A stretch of 64,000 nt of DNA from Begonia masoniana. Lineage: Eukaryota > Streptophyta > Magnoliopsida > Cucurbitales > Begoniaceae. Each line of letters opens with the position of its first letter. Position 1 is the first letter of the stretch. Under the pieces are notes generated by a model. That model was given only the letters and a program-made list of their open reading frames with translations, did no database searches and was not told where the DNA came from. The position numbers and the translations under genes were made by a program. Of the stretch, positions 1 to 11,932 are shown piece after piece. The stretch covers positions 42,814,209 to 42,878,208 of the forward strand of contig CM039509.1 in the NCBI GenBank assembly GCA_022432975.1, in the 5' to 3' direction.

Positions 1-3000
1 AGCATCAGCAAAAAATTTCTTTCGTTTGTGAGCGGACGGCTCTATGGGTAGCACACCACTAGCCAGGAAATTAACAATATCTGCATACCATGGTGTATTG
101 TCAATACTAAATAGTTGCTCGTCCGGAAAAGTATCAACTATAGGGACTCCATCTTCTTTTACGTGTTCTCGAGGTTCAAGTCTTGACAAGTGATCTGCCA
201 CTAGATTTTCTGTACCTTTTTTATCTCTGATTTCCAAATCGAATTCTTGGAGTAGTAGAACCCAACGAATGAGGCGAGGCTTTGCATCTTTCTTAACCAT
301 AAGGTATTTAATGGCAGAATGATCAGTGAAAACAATTACTTTGTTGCCAATAAGATAAGGACGAAATTTATCGAAGGCGAATACAACTGCAAGTAGTTCC
401 TTTTCGGTGGTAGCATAATTCAACTGGGCGTCATTAAGGACTCGGCTTGCATAGTAAATCGTGCGAAATGTCTTATCCTTGCGTTGCCCTAATACCGCGC
501 CAATTGCAAAATCGCTAGCATCACTCATAACTTCAAATGGAAGATCCCAATCCGGTGCTACAACAATAGGTGCAGAGGTGAGCTTCTCTTTTAATAAATT
601 GAAGGCGACTAAACATGCGTCATCAAAGTGGAACTCCACCCCTTTTTCCAGCAAATTACATAATGGCTTGGTGATCTTGCTGAAATCTTGGATGAAGCGT
701 CGATAAAAGCCGGCATGTCCCAAGAAACTCCTTACTCCCTTAACTGATATAGGTGGCGGTAACTTCTCAATCGTATCAATCTTGGCGCGATCCACTTCTA
801 TCCCCTTGGATGATACCCGATGGCCTAATACAATACCTTCACGTACCATGAAATGACATTTTTCCCAATTCAATACCAAATTTGTCTCGACACATCGTTG
901 AAGCACCATATTCAGATTCTCCAAACAACTATCAAAAGAATATCCAAAAACAGAGAAATCATCCATGAATACCTCAATAATGCGTTCGACCATATCAGAA
1001 AATATTGCTATCATGCATCGTTGAAAGGTGGCTGGAGCGTTACAAAGACCGAATGGCATTCTTCGAAAGGCAAAGGTGCCGTAAGGGCAAGTAAATGTAG
1101 TCTTCTCTTGGTCTTCAGGAGCTATGGCAATTTGATTGTACCCGGAATAACCATCAAGAAAAGCAATAAAAATCATGCCCTGCGAGCCGGTCAAGCATCT
1201 GATCAATAAACGGAAGCGGGAAGTGATCTTTCCTAGTCGCCTTGTTTAATTTCCTGTAATCCATGCATATGCGCCACCCGGTAACAGTGCGAGTAGGAAT
1301 GAGCTCATTATTTTCATTTTTCACAACTGTCATACCTCCTTTCTTTGGTACAACTTGAACAGGGCTAACCCATGAACTGTCAGAAATAGGGTATATCACA
1401 CCAGCATCTAACCACTTTAATATTTCTTTGCGCACTACTTCTTTCATGGTAGGGTTAAGACGTCGTTGGTGTTCCACGGATGGTTTGTGATCTTCCTCCA
1501 TAAGAATTCTGTGCATACAAAAAGATGAGCTTATTCCCTTTAAATCTGCTAAGGTCCATCCAATTGCTGATTTGAACTTTCGGAGTACTCGAAGTAATTT
1601 CTCTTCTTCTTCTTTAGATAAATCAGCGGCAATGATTACTGGTAGTGAAGATGGGGCCTGTAAATATGCATATTTTAAGTGGGCCGGTAGTGTCTTTAGC
1701 TCTAACACTGGTGGTTGCTCGATGGATGGTAAAGTGCGTGATGAGCCTTCTCCTAAATTTTCATAATATTTTCTCTTATTCGGCTCATAAGAGTTCATCC
1801 ACATAGCATAATCAAGTGCTTCCTTGTCCGCTTCCAGAGAATCATTCTGCTCAAAAATACATGCTGCTAACGGATCTGCTGGTAGACATGCAATTTCATC
1901 TATTATGGACCCGGTAGCTTCAACACGAAAAACATCACTGCTATCATCTGGAAATTTCATAGCTTTGAAGACATTAAATTTTACTTCTTCATCTTGCACC
2001 CTCAGACTTAATTCACCCTTTTGCACGTCAATAAGGGCTCGACCCGTAGCAAGGAATGGTCGACCCAAAATAATAGGCACATCTCGATCTTCTTCCATAT
2101 CAAGCACAATAAAATCAGCTGGGAATATAAATTTATCAACTTTGACGAGTACATCTTCAATGATTCCCCTCGGGTGTTTAAGAGAGCGATCAGCCATTAA
2201 CAATGTAACCCCTGTTGGCTTTGCTTCACCTAGATTGAGTTTCCTGAAAATAGACAAAGGCATCAAATTAATGCTCGCCCCTAGATCGCATAGAGCCCTA
2301 GTAAAAACAGAATTGCCAATCTCGCACGGCACAGTAAAACTTCCCGGATCTTTTAATTTTTGAGGGAGTTTCTTCTGAATGATTGCACTGCACTCTTCTG
2401 AAAGAGCAATAATACCACACTCCTCAATTTTTCGCTTGTGGGAAAGAATATCCTTCATAAATTTAGCATAGCTCGGCATTTGTTCCAGTGCCTCGGCAAA
2501 CGGAATATTAATGTGGAGCTTCTTGAAGACATCAAGGAATTGAGAAAATTGTTTGTCGAGCTTCACATTTTTCAATCGTTGAGGAAACGGCACTGGAAGT
2601 GATGGTTGAACTGGTGGTGACTTTTGAACTGTTTCTGCACTGGACTCCTCACTGACCACTGTAGGCATATTTTTCTCTTTGTGTACTGGTTCAATAATTG
2701 TTCCCTTTCGAGTGGTGATGGCATGACAATGATCTTTTGGATTCACCTCTGTGTTACTTGGTAATGAGCCTTGAGGTCTCCCATTATTGACGCTTGCGAA
2801 TTGACCAAGTTGATTTTCCAGACTGCGAATTTGGGCTGATTGATTTTGCATCGCAGTACGAGTCTCATTCATAAACTGCATAAGGACTGACTCAAGATCA
2901 TTTTTCTTGTCAACTTGTTGAGATGGACCGGGTTGAGATGCTTGAGGTGGCTGCATAGCATTTTGAGAATTCCTCCATGAAAAATTTGGGTGTTGACGCC

Positions 3001-4099
3001 AACCTGGATTGTAAGTATTAGAATTTGGATTTCCTTGACGATTGAAGTTGCCCATATAATTGGCTTGCTCTGCTGTTGCATTCGACATAGGATTACCCTC
3101 TTGACATTCTTCACTCAAATGCGGCCCTTGACACCATTGACAATTAACTTTTGATGTTTTCCCAACATTTGCTGCCAAATGAGATTCCTGTAATTGCTTA
3201 GTCAATGATGCAACCTGTAGAGTTAGAGCTTTAATAGCCTCGAGTTCTGGAGTACCCGATGTGCGCCTCATAATCGATCGCTCCACTGGACACTGGTCAT
3301 TGTTAAGTGCTAATTCCTCTAATAATTCGTAAGCAGCGTCTTCCGTTTTTCTCATTAAAGCTCCACCTGCTGCTGCATTAACCAGAGTCTTAGTAGAAGC
3401 TGATAATCCCATATAAAAAGTCTGAATATGCATCCACATCGGTAGACCATGATTGGGACACTTTCTCAACATCTCCTTAAAACGAGCCCATGCCTCATAT
3501 AATGTCTCCCCATCGAACTGAGTAAAATTAATTATATCATTGCGAAGTCTAGCTGTCTTCTCGAATGGAAAGAACTTGGAAAGGAATTTCTGGCATAAAT
3601 CTTCCCACGTAGTAATAGAATTAGCGGGCAGAGAGTTAAGCCAATTCTTTGCACGATCCCGTAGTGAGAACGGAAATAATCGCAGCCTCACAGCATCATC
3701 CCCCACATTATGAAATTTAAAAGTGTCGCACACCTCTAAGAAATTTGCAATATGATCCTTTGAATCTTCTGAAGGTAATCCACTGAATTGAGATTGTTGA
3801 ATCATATGCAGGGTGCCCGGTTTAATTTCAAAATTAGCATTGATGGTCGGTCTACGAATAGCGGAATGCACTCCAGATACAGTCGGTATAACATAATCCA
3901 GTAAAGTCCGGGTCTCAGCATTCACAAGTGGATGATTGTCAATAACGAGTGGAAGATTGTCAATATTGTCTGCTCTGTTATCCCCCATAATGACACGCGC
4001 TGGTTGAATAGCTTCTCTTCTTGCTTTACGATGTTGTCGACACGTACGTTCGATTTCAAGATTAAGCGGGAGAAGATTAGCGTCTCCTTCTTTACGCAT
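1..4099 (-). pseudogene. gag-pol polyprotein of Athila-like element A, one frameshift
   Basis: Starts at the ATG at 4099, about 90 bases after the PBS. A capsid-type gag region lies around residues 110-230, followed by a CX2CX3HX4C knuckle (CQWCQGPHLSEEC) near residue 335, a protease with the CDLGAS active-site motif near residue 605, and the start of reverse transcriptase near residue 880. The frame breaks at 1159-1162, where a run of four A (plus strand) makes the frame end after residue 981 inside RT. Downstream, in the shifted frame, the FMDD catalytic box, RNase H (ASDFAIG) and the following linker continue to the window edge. The single lesion suggests a fairly young copy or a homopolymer error. 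Integrase is not in the window. Confidence 0.85.
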
Positions 4100-4188
4100 A
4101 CACCTGAGAATAACACGAAAATAAACAAATAAAATAAATAGAATTCAAAATAAAACTAAAAACAATTAATTCGATATCAATAATTAAG

Positions 4189-4206
4189 TCCCCGGCAACG
4201 GCGCCA
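4189..4206 (-). promoter_or_regulatory. Primer-binding site, tRNA-Asp type
   Basis: The minus strand reads TGGCGCCGTTGCCGGGGA six bases after the LTR end. This is the characteristic PBS of Athila-type elements, complementary to the 3' end of tRNA-Asp (family knowledge), and it fixes the LTR boundary and orientation. Confidence 0.9.
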
Positions 4207-4212
4207 AAAACT

Positions 4213-5936
4213 TGTTGTGCAAAATATTTCGCAAGTGTACGAGTCGCAACAAGTAATATAGTGATAAAATAGAGTGTCGAACCCACGAGGACTTGTAATT
4301 AATAATCGAAACAATTAATCTTAATTCTAAATTGAACACACGTTATATGGTTTTTAAGGATTGAAATTAAAATAAACAACTAAAATAATTAAATGACTAA
4401 AACAATTAAAATAAACTAAATTAAAATAGCAAAACAAATAAACTGAGATTAAATCAAATTGATAAAAGCCTAGGTACTACGATTTCACCAAGACAATATT
4501 TATTTCCATTCTTCGCAATTATATTCATAAATATTCTTCCTATGTTGATGATCGATTTCACTAAATTCTATCACAATCTCTCTCGAGCATTGCGTAGTTT
4601 ATCTGATTAATGGGTTATCACTTCTCAGTCTCAAATCCTGCATTAATCAAATACAATTCAATCAAGAAATCACAGTGATCACACAAATACCGTAACTATC
4701 TCTAGCCTACGTATATTCATGACATTAATTTCAGTGCACGGTTGTTTATCACCTCTCGGTCTCAAAACTCCCCAATAATCAAGTAAAGATTGGCCAGAAA
4801 TTTACAGGCATTAAGAACAGAAATTAAATGCGCCAACAATATTGGAAGAAATACTCAATAATTATAATTAAACGAAGAACGTGAAAACAATTATCGTCTG
4901 GCTACATCGTAGCCCCTAGTAGAAAAGTTAGTTCATGGTAATATAAAAATAAACAAAAATAATAATAATTAAGTTCATGGATTTCATAAATAAAAATTAA
5001 AGAAAAAGAAATAAAACTATTATGATTAAGAAAACTTCTCTTCTATGTTGCTGGCTTGTCTCCGTTGCTGCTGCTCGTCAAATCTCCAGAGGATGACCCC
5101 TCGCTGCTCGCCTTCAATCGCCGACGCTTCTACTCTCCAAGTCGCCGAACCTCGCTGCTCCGATCGCCGGATCTGCTGCGCCGAAGACCGAATGCCCTCA
5201 AGCGTCCAAGTCGCCGCACCTCCAATCGCCGACCGCCCCTGTTTCTTGCCCTGAAAGTCGCTGATCTCTGGAATTATAGCCGATTCCAGATTTCGCTCCC
5301 AAACGCCCGATTCCCGAATCCGAGCGCTGCTCTGTATAAATCGCCGAAAGCGCAGAATTGCTCAAGGCTCTGCCTCAATCGCAGAATGCTTTCTCTCTGT
5401 AGATCGCTGCCTCTGCCGCAGCTCTCTTTCTTGGTTTTATTAATTTCTTTCTTTCCTTTTCAGCCGAGGCTCTGATTATTTCTTTCCAAAACTGCTCAAA
5501 ACCGAATCTCCTCTTGCCCGATTCGCTGCTCTAGGTTTTTATTTCTTTTTCCTTTAATCAATCAATGGCTTTGATTTAATGAGATCTTACATTAATGGTT
5601 CAGCTCAGATGCAGCAAACTTTCTAAAATTGAATTAACGTAGTGATTGGTCGCTGCTGGATGTGTGGAGATTAATTGCCACCTTGTTTTCTTGGAGGAGA
5701 CAACTTCTAAATCCTTCGTGTTTGTGGCGATTGGTCGCTAGTAAAGTGGCGATTGCTCGCCATCTCTTCTGTATAAATTTACCAATTTCTGTTGCTTTTG
5801 TGATGATCGATTCCTGTTTAAAATAATTTCTCTGTACAATTACACAAAAGACGTTAAATTCCGTCAAACACGTGAAAATAACTTATCGACTCAAGTTTAA
5901 AGAGTATAAATAAGTGTGTAAAATACACACTTATCA
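4213..5936 (-). repeat. 5' LTR of Athila-like element A
   Basis: About 1.72 kb, beginning TGATAAGTG and ending CAACA on the minus strand, directly before the PBS. The start of the LTR holds a perfect inverted repeat (5910-5934). Near the LTR end is a GTCGAACCCACGAGGAC-type segment that also occurs in the second Athila-like LTR at 55359. The middle (about 5050-5480) is GC-richer and full of CGCTGCTCG and GTCGCCG words. Reading frames there (for example 5056-5475) look like by-products of this composition, not genes. Confidence 0.85.
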
Positions 5937-6346
5937 ATTATTGAAAATTTTGAAAACAGATTTTGCCGAACTTCAACTCCCCCATTTCCATGATTATCAG
6001 AACCTGAAAGAACTGCTCAAAATAGGCCATTTTTATCAAGTTTGAGGAGCCGTTTTTGGTGTGTGTACTGCGAGATACGAATATCAACGCTTTCAGATGA
6101 TGGGAAAACTTGGATCTCACTTTTCGAAGCTCTTCCTTGGAAAGGAAGCAATTCTGGTCCAGTTTTTTTACTTTATTTTCGTGAAAAATGGATTTACCTA
6201 ACAGTTTTTCAGTGAAATTTGCAGTTTGATTGGTAGTGAAACCGTGTGAAAAGGCAGTGCCGTCGCCATCATCTTCTACTTTTATATCTACTAATACCCG
6301 ACTTTTTCCTTCACTGAATCAGAGGGAGAGGGAGAAAGAGACGAAC
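5937..6346 (-). other. Probable intron remainder of host gene remnant
   Basis: Sequence between the Athila LTR and the exon ending at 6347. On the minus strand it begins GTTCGT, a usable splice donor, and is T-rich. A 60-codon open frame at 5938-6120 shows no recognisable domain. No second exon can be supported before the LTR cuts the region at 5937. Confidence 0.35.
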
Positions 6347-6665
6347 CGTATGTGGAAGAGATCAGAGACGTCAGACATCTCGGGGTAAAAGTTGACGGCG
6401 TCGATGAACGCCATGTACGTATAAAATGAAGTCCATCTATTATCGGAAACGGAAGCCTCGGCCTCGGCCGTGGCTCCGCTGGCGAGTTAACCCACTAGCT
6501 CCGACGCTCTCCGGAAGAGCAGTAGACGTACTCTTTCCAGGCAGAAGACCCAGCACAAGAGGAAGCAACACCTACGAACCCCAAGGTCGCCATTAATGGG
6601 TCGAGCTTCTCGTGGGTCATGATTGGCTTAAAAGTCCTCGCGTACCATAGCGCCAGTTTCCTCAT
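6347..6665 (-). pseudogene. Host gene first exon remnant, unknown function, frameshifted
   Basis: The minus strand has an ATG at 6665 (start MRKLALWYARTF) followed by 64 codons of gene-like composition to a stop. A second coding-like stretch then appears in other frames (IDGLHF..., then MAFIDAVNFYPEMSD... to SDLFHIR), ending at a GT donor at 6346. Such ordered segments in several frames suggest an exon with small indels. It vaguely recalls a conserved small plant protein of unknown function, but I cannot name the family with certainty. The copia element at 6672 sits within a few bases of the start codon, and its other flank (21295 on) looks like the 5' UTR and promoter. An Athila-like element cuts the other side. 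A functional gene is unlikely. Confidence 0.45.
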
Positions 6666-6671
6666 TGAAGT

Positions 6672-6944
6672 TGAGATTTAGCAAGGCAAGACTTGAATCG
6701 GCCGATGATCGGAGAAGGAGAAGGAAGGTGAGAATGGGCCGTTGGAGAGAGAAGAAGAAGAGAAGTGTGAGGAAATGATTTCACTATATATTTCCTATCA
6801 ACCGAAGATCTTACATATTGTGTACGAAGAAGAACTCACATACTGTGTACAAAGAAGAATGATTGTGTAAAAGTAACCATCAATACAAACCAAAACTACA
6901 ATCCCACCAAAACTAACTAAACCACAACAGTAGATGCCTTAATA
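6672..6944 (-). repeat. 3' LTR of the copia element
   Basis: 273 bases sharing most of its sequence with 21053-21294. Its minus-strand start is TATTAAGGC instead of TGTTAAGGC, a G-to-A change in the terminal dinucleotide. Relative to the other LTR it carries an extra partly duplicated ACATATTGTGTAC-type segment. The adjacent 6945-6956 reads GATGGGGGA on the minus strand, the polypurine tract. Confidence 0.85.
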
Positions 6945-6957
6945 TCCCCCATCAAGA

Positions 6958-9207
6958 TCAAGGCGGAAAGCTGAAGATCTTTGAGACAAATTGATGAAAC
7001 TTAGTAGGAGGAAGAAGTTTTGTTAAAGCATAGGCTATCTGGTTGTGAGACGTCGTGAATCGTACTTGGAGGGCTTGTTTTAGCACTTTCTCTCGGATAA
7101 AGTGGTAATCAATCTTGATATGTTTAGACTTTGAGTGTAAGACTGGATTAGAAGTCAAATACGTTGCACTTAAATTGTCCCAAAGAATAAGAGGTACCTC
7201 TGTGGGGTTAACACCCAATTCTCTTAGCAAGGATTGTAACCATAATACCTCGGCAGTGCCATTTTCTATGCTACGGTATTCTGATTCAGTGCTGGAATGA
7301 GAGAATGCTTTTTGTTTTGCCGAAGACCATGAAATTAGATTTGTTCCCATAAAGGTACAAAATCCACCTGTACTTTTTCGATCATCTGGGCGTGAAACCT
7401 AGTCCGCATCGGTGTAGTAAGTCAAATTAACTCTTCGAGGGCAAGAAGGATATACCTAGAGACAGAGTACCTTTGAGGTATCTCAAAATTTGCTTTATGG
7501 CTTGCCAGTGAATGTCGGAGGGTGCGTGCATAAATTGGGAGACTTTGTTGACCGCAAAAGCAACATCTGGACTAGTCAGGCAGCAGTATTGTAGACCTCT
7601 AACGATACTTTGATACAAATAACCATCAGACAAGGAAGTACTTGCGTTCTGGGATAAGACTGGACCGGCCACCATTGGAGTAGGAACTAGTTTGTAAGTT
7701 GCCATATTTGCTCGATGAAGTAAGTCTGATATATATGCGGATTGAGAGAAACTCATACCTTTAGGAGTTCGAGTAACTGAAATCCCCAAAAATAATGATG
7801 GTGGGCCAAGATCTCGAATCTTAAACTGTGAGTGTAGGGAGGTGATCAGTTTCTCCATTTGAACATCGGAGTTGCCTGTTAAGATAATATCATCAACATA
7901 AACGAGCATAATCATTCTAAAAGAGCTCGTGCGACATATAAAGAGTGACGAGTCGGATTTAGATGCAGAGAAACCCCAATGTAAAAGAGCATTGTGTAGC
8001 TTGGTATACCAGGCACGAGGAGACTATTTAAGACCATATAAGGCTTTATGCAGAAGACATACAGTCGATGGATGAGATTGACTGATAAAACCCAGAGGTT
8101 GCTACATAAAAACTGTCTCAGTTAAGTCACCATGTAGAAATCGTTGATGATGTCAAGTAGTCTGATGTTCCAACCATAGGAGACTGCTAAGGATAAAGTT
8201 GTGTGAACTGAGATTGGTTTGACAACTGGACTAAACATCTCGTCATAGTTTATTCCTTCTGTCTGATCATACCCTTTGGCAACTAAGCGAGACTTGTACC
8301 TGTTTATGGTACCATCAGAATTAAGTTTGGCATTGAACACTCATTTGCAACCAATAGTTTTTACTCCTAGAGGCAGTGGAACTAAAGTCCAAGTATGTGT
8401 TTCATGAAGTGCTGATATTGCATCTTGCATGGCAGACAACCACTTTGGAGGCTTGGAGAAAGTTCTTGGGCTCGAGAGAGGTGTTAATAGAAAGAGCCTT
8501 GGGTCGAAAGATACCGTCTTTGGCTCGGGTCTGCAAGGGATGATTGTTCATAGGCATTTGGCTAGGACTGGAGGTGGGTAAATGAACTGGAGGAGTAGGT
8601 GGAGAGAAAGTGGTTGTGGGGATGGGAGATGATGAGGAAGAGGACAAGGATTGGTGGATGGTTGTTGATGGTGGTATGAATGTGGAGATGATGGAGACAG
8701 GTGCCCCTTATTGAGGCGTAGAGAGGCGTAAAGAAGAATGGAGGGGAGAAACATGGAATGGATAGGGAGAATGTGGGTGAGGATGGATGAGATGTGGCAA
8801 AGGAGGAAAAGGGAAAGCTGGATTCCACAAAAGTGACATACCTAGAGATATAGATTTTGTTAGAATGAGAATCGAGACAAGTGTAACCTTTGTGATGATG
8901 ACTGGGGTCGAGAAAGACACAAAGAAGGAAGCGGGGTTCTAACTTATATTTGTTGAACGGTCGGAGTAAGGGAAAGCACAAGCAGCCAAATACACGAAGG
9001 GAGGAGTAGTCAGGAGTAGAGCGAAATAGACATTCAAAAGGAGATTTGTTTTTAAGGACAGAAGTAGGTAACAGATTTATCAGTGTAGTGGCTGTGGCAA
9101 AAGCGTAGGGCCAAAACTGTTGAGGAACTGAGAAATGAAATAACAGAGCAAGACCTGTTTCAACAACATGACGATTTTTTCGTTCAACCATTTTGAGTCG
9201 GAGTATA
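6958..9207 (-). pseudogene. copia pol, 3' part: integrase C-terminus, RT, RNase H (decayed)
   Basis: On the minus strand, from high to low coordinate: an integrase core end (VVETGLALLFHFSVPQQFW, then the VFGC.CFPLLRPFNKYKLEPR segment, about 9190-8860), a Ser/Pro-rich linker, RT (SRLVAKGYDQTEGINYDEMF at 8290; LVYVDDIILTG with the catalytic DD at 7900), and RNase H (SSTESEYRSI near 7270). Coding is broken by stops and shifts at about 8120, 7930 and 7400. These motifs define Ty1/copia pol. The integrase is cut at 9207 by the Tekay-like insertion and resumes beyond 18994. Confidence 0.87.
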
Positions 9208-11772
9208 TATAACACCCGACAATTTCGGCCAGGTGATTTCTTAACTGATTTAACTGTCACCATTATTATTGGACCTTTTGATTTAAATTTAATACCAAGA
9301 TTTGCTCCAAATTGTGTGAAACTAGGTTGAGTGGCAAAATTGTAATAAGGGTGGGTTGTGATCGTTATATAAAGGAAATGGAAAATTTTTAAACCTCACC
9401 AACGCCACTGTAGCCGACACTTTCTCCTTCCAGCGATTTTCTCTCTCGAGCTCTCGCTCTCTACCTGCCAGTAATCCTCCCTTCGACGACCAGTTCCCTT
9501 GCTATTTCTCGGATACTCTACGCTCGAGGTATGAGTTAGACAATATAGTTGTCAGTTAGTTGTTAAGCTCTGTTTTTCAGCTTTGTATTGGAGTTTGGTT
9601 TCTCCAATGGCCGAGTAACAATAGTAACATTTATAATCTGGATTTAGTAATGTCATTTCCGAATCGATTCTGGACATTTGATATAATCGACCCTGATTAA
9701 TAGTTAGTTGAACCTAGCTGTTTCGATTTTTGGATTTCAGATTGCACACAGGGAACTAGACTAAGGGATTCGGGAATGACTTTAACTACTAGATCCTAGG
9801 ATGACTTGTGATTAGGACTTTTAGGATTTTGTTTTAACTACTGCGATGTAAATGTTTTAGGTGAAGAAGTCTGAAGAAAAGGAGCACGAATTTGCTAAGG
9901 AAGCCAGGTAAGTGAATGTATTAAGATTTCCGGCCATTAGGGCCCTACATCTTAAGGATACTAAATTAGTTATGTGTTTGATGTTTGTTTTAAGTTAGTA
10001 AGATGGTTGTACTTGGATGATTTACGGATGTTTAAGAACTATGTTATATGATGTTCTGATAGAGTCTATGAAGTCAACTGTCTAGTATGATATTTTCCAT
10101 AGTTTGATGATTTAAGAACTTTCATGTCATGCATCACGATTTACTTCTCAAGCATATGAAAATGATTTATGAGCATGTTTTCTTTCCCCATGAACAAGAT
10201 ATGAGAATGAATATGAAACTTATGCAACCGGATTAAGTGAGGGTTGGGGGCGGTTTGGCGTATGTCACTGTCCAAAGAGAAGGACCATGAATACGGCCCG
10301 AAAGGGACTATGTACCTTGCACACTGTCATCCCCCTTTACGGTACAAATCCTCCCTTAATCTATATGATGAAAGTGATGAATAAGAACACGAACAAGAAC
10401 AAGAAAAGAGCATGAAACGAACATGATCATGATTTTCTGGCAACTATGCATTCACGTATACATGTTAGTATTGCATTCCGTACTAGCATAGGCTGTAGGT
10501 GACGAAATATCAGGTGAGGATTCCAAATTTAATGAAGATGTCTAAGTTTGGCTGCTGGAAGGTGTTCAGGAAGCAATTCTGTGGCTGGATGGCGATTATG
10601 ACCCGTGGTTATGCTCATTTTATGTCAGTAAGATTTATGAGAAAACTAATGTCTAAGTAGGATAATATCATGTTTTAATTTGGACTTGAAATTGTCTGGT
10701 TCAACTTCTAAGTTTGAGGATGATTGTAAGAACCTAAGACATCCTATTTTATGTGAGTCTTCCGTTTACGTATCCTGAACGAGTCTATAATTTTTATTCG
10801 TTTTAAGGTTTATGTCCATCAAGTTGAAATGTGTGTGAGTCGAGGTATTTCCTATTGATTGAAGTTGCTTGATGATTATTGTGTTTTACTGCTGAATGAT
10901 AGAAGCTGGATGTAGACATCTGTGAAGGTCAGGTTACCTTTCTGTCGGTATGAGTTGTTTAAAGATTTCCAGGTCTCATTGCTATGTGATAGAAGTTGGG
11001 TGAACGTATCATCCGGCTGACGTCATCGGCAGGAGCTGTGTGATAGAAGCTGGATGAATGAATCATCCGGCTGACATCGCCGGTGGATGGTGAACGTTTG
11101 CTGTTCACCGGATGATGTCTCTTATCGGATGAGGTAAGTGAGTCATGTGTTTTGCACATGCCTACCGGAAGATGTCTCTAACGGATGAGGACATTATCCG
11201 GCTGACGTCATCAGTGGATGGTGAACGATTGTTGTTCACCGAATGATGTCTCTTACTGGCGATGTTAAGTAGTCACGTGAGATGCACATGATAATCGGAT
11301 GATGTAGATTTTCACTACCGGTAGAAGTGAGCCCTGTGCTTGTCGTTTAGCGATCGGCATGAGTTTTTTGTTTTGTCGTTTAGTGATCGGTAGAAGTCGA
11401 GTGTTTTATGCATCGGATGATGTGAGTAGAGCTGCTTGTTGTCTAGCAACCGGCAGATGCCTGCGATTTCGAGCAGCTCAAGAATAATGAGGTCGAGTGT
11501 TCTAAGGGCATTTTCTATTGCCTGATTATGTTACAAAACCAATGTCTGGGTTAGTCGTTCGATTCTGTTGATGATGAATTCGCAAAATTTAAGACGAAGA
11601 CAAGTTTTGAAAGGATCAAGCTTTGTCAGTTATAGCGTTGTCCCGAGTTCTGTCAAAGAAGAAATAATAAGGGATATATATATATATATAAAGTTGTACA
11701 GATAGAAGGATTAATATTTATGATTCAAGAAAGTTTACTAATTATGTCTTGACCCTACTAGGGTCGTTACAA
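9208..11772 (+). repeat. 5' LTR of Tekay-like element
   Basis: 2,565 bases ending GTTACA. It begins TATAACACCC where the 3' LTR has TGTAACACCC, so the terminal TG is mutated to TA. It contains a TATA box at 9366-9372, a set of CGGATGATGTC-type repeats at about 10990-11460, and a short AT run near 11672-11690. Confidence 0.92.
9366..9372 (+). promoter_or_regulatory. TATA box in Tekay-like LTR
   Basis: TATATAA, followed by AAGGAAATGG, about 160 bases into the LTR. The same box is at 16554-16560 in the other LTR. Its position suits an LTR promoter; the transcription start is inferred. Confidence 0.5.
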
Positions 11773-11776
11773 TTAT

Positions 11777-11788
11777 GGTATCAAAGCA
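11777..11788 (+). promoter_or_regulatory. Primer-binding site, initiator tRNA-Met type, one mismatch
   Basis: TGGTATCAAAGC starts four bases after the LTR end. The usual plant PBS is TGGTATCAGAGC, so this copy carries one G-to-A change. Confidence 0.75.
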
Positions 11789-11932
11789 AAACCGGGTTCT
11801 AAAATCGATTCTGCACACTGCCTCCCAGCACAGATTGCCACCTAAGTACACTCCAGCAACTGTAAGTGTTTATGATTTTAGTAATGTCATTAAGTTAAGA
11901 TATGTTACGATTATTTGTTTAGGAATCTCAAA

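Larger units (their letters stand above)
1..5936 (-). mobile_element. Athila-like Ty3/gypsy LTR retrotransposon A (5' part)
   Basis: Minus-strand element cut by the window start. Visible are its 5' LTR (4213-5936), a tRNA-Asp-type primer-binding site, and gag, protease, reverse transcriptase and RNase H coding sequence running towards base 1. The PBS beginning TGGCGCCGTTGCCGGGGA and the RT motif series place it in the Athila-like group (family knowledge). Integrase, any env-position ORF and the 3' LTR lie outside the window, so neither the TSD nor LTR divergence can be read. It abuts a host gene remnant at 5937. Confidence 0.88.

Noticed and set aside
5056..5475. 139-codon Arg/Ser-rich open frame on the plus strand
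   Set aside because: Lies inside the Athila LTR in a GC-rich, word-repetitive segment, antisense to the element, with no domain; explained by composition.
7115..7300. Plus-strand open frames within copia and Athila coding regions
   Set aside because: Antisense shadows of the minus-strand RNase H, RT and gag segments.
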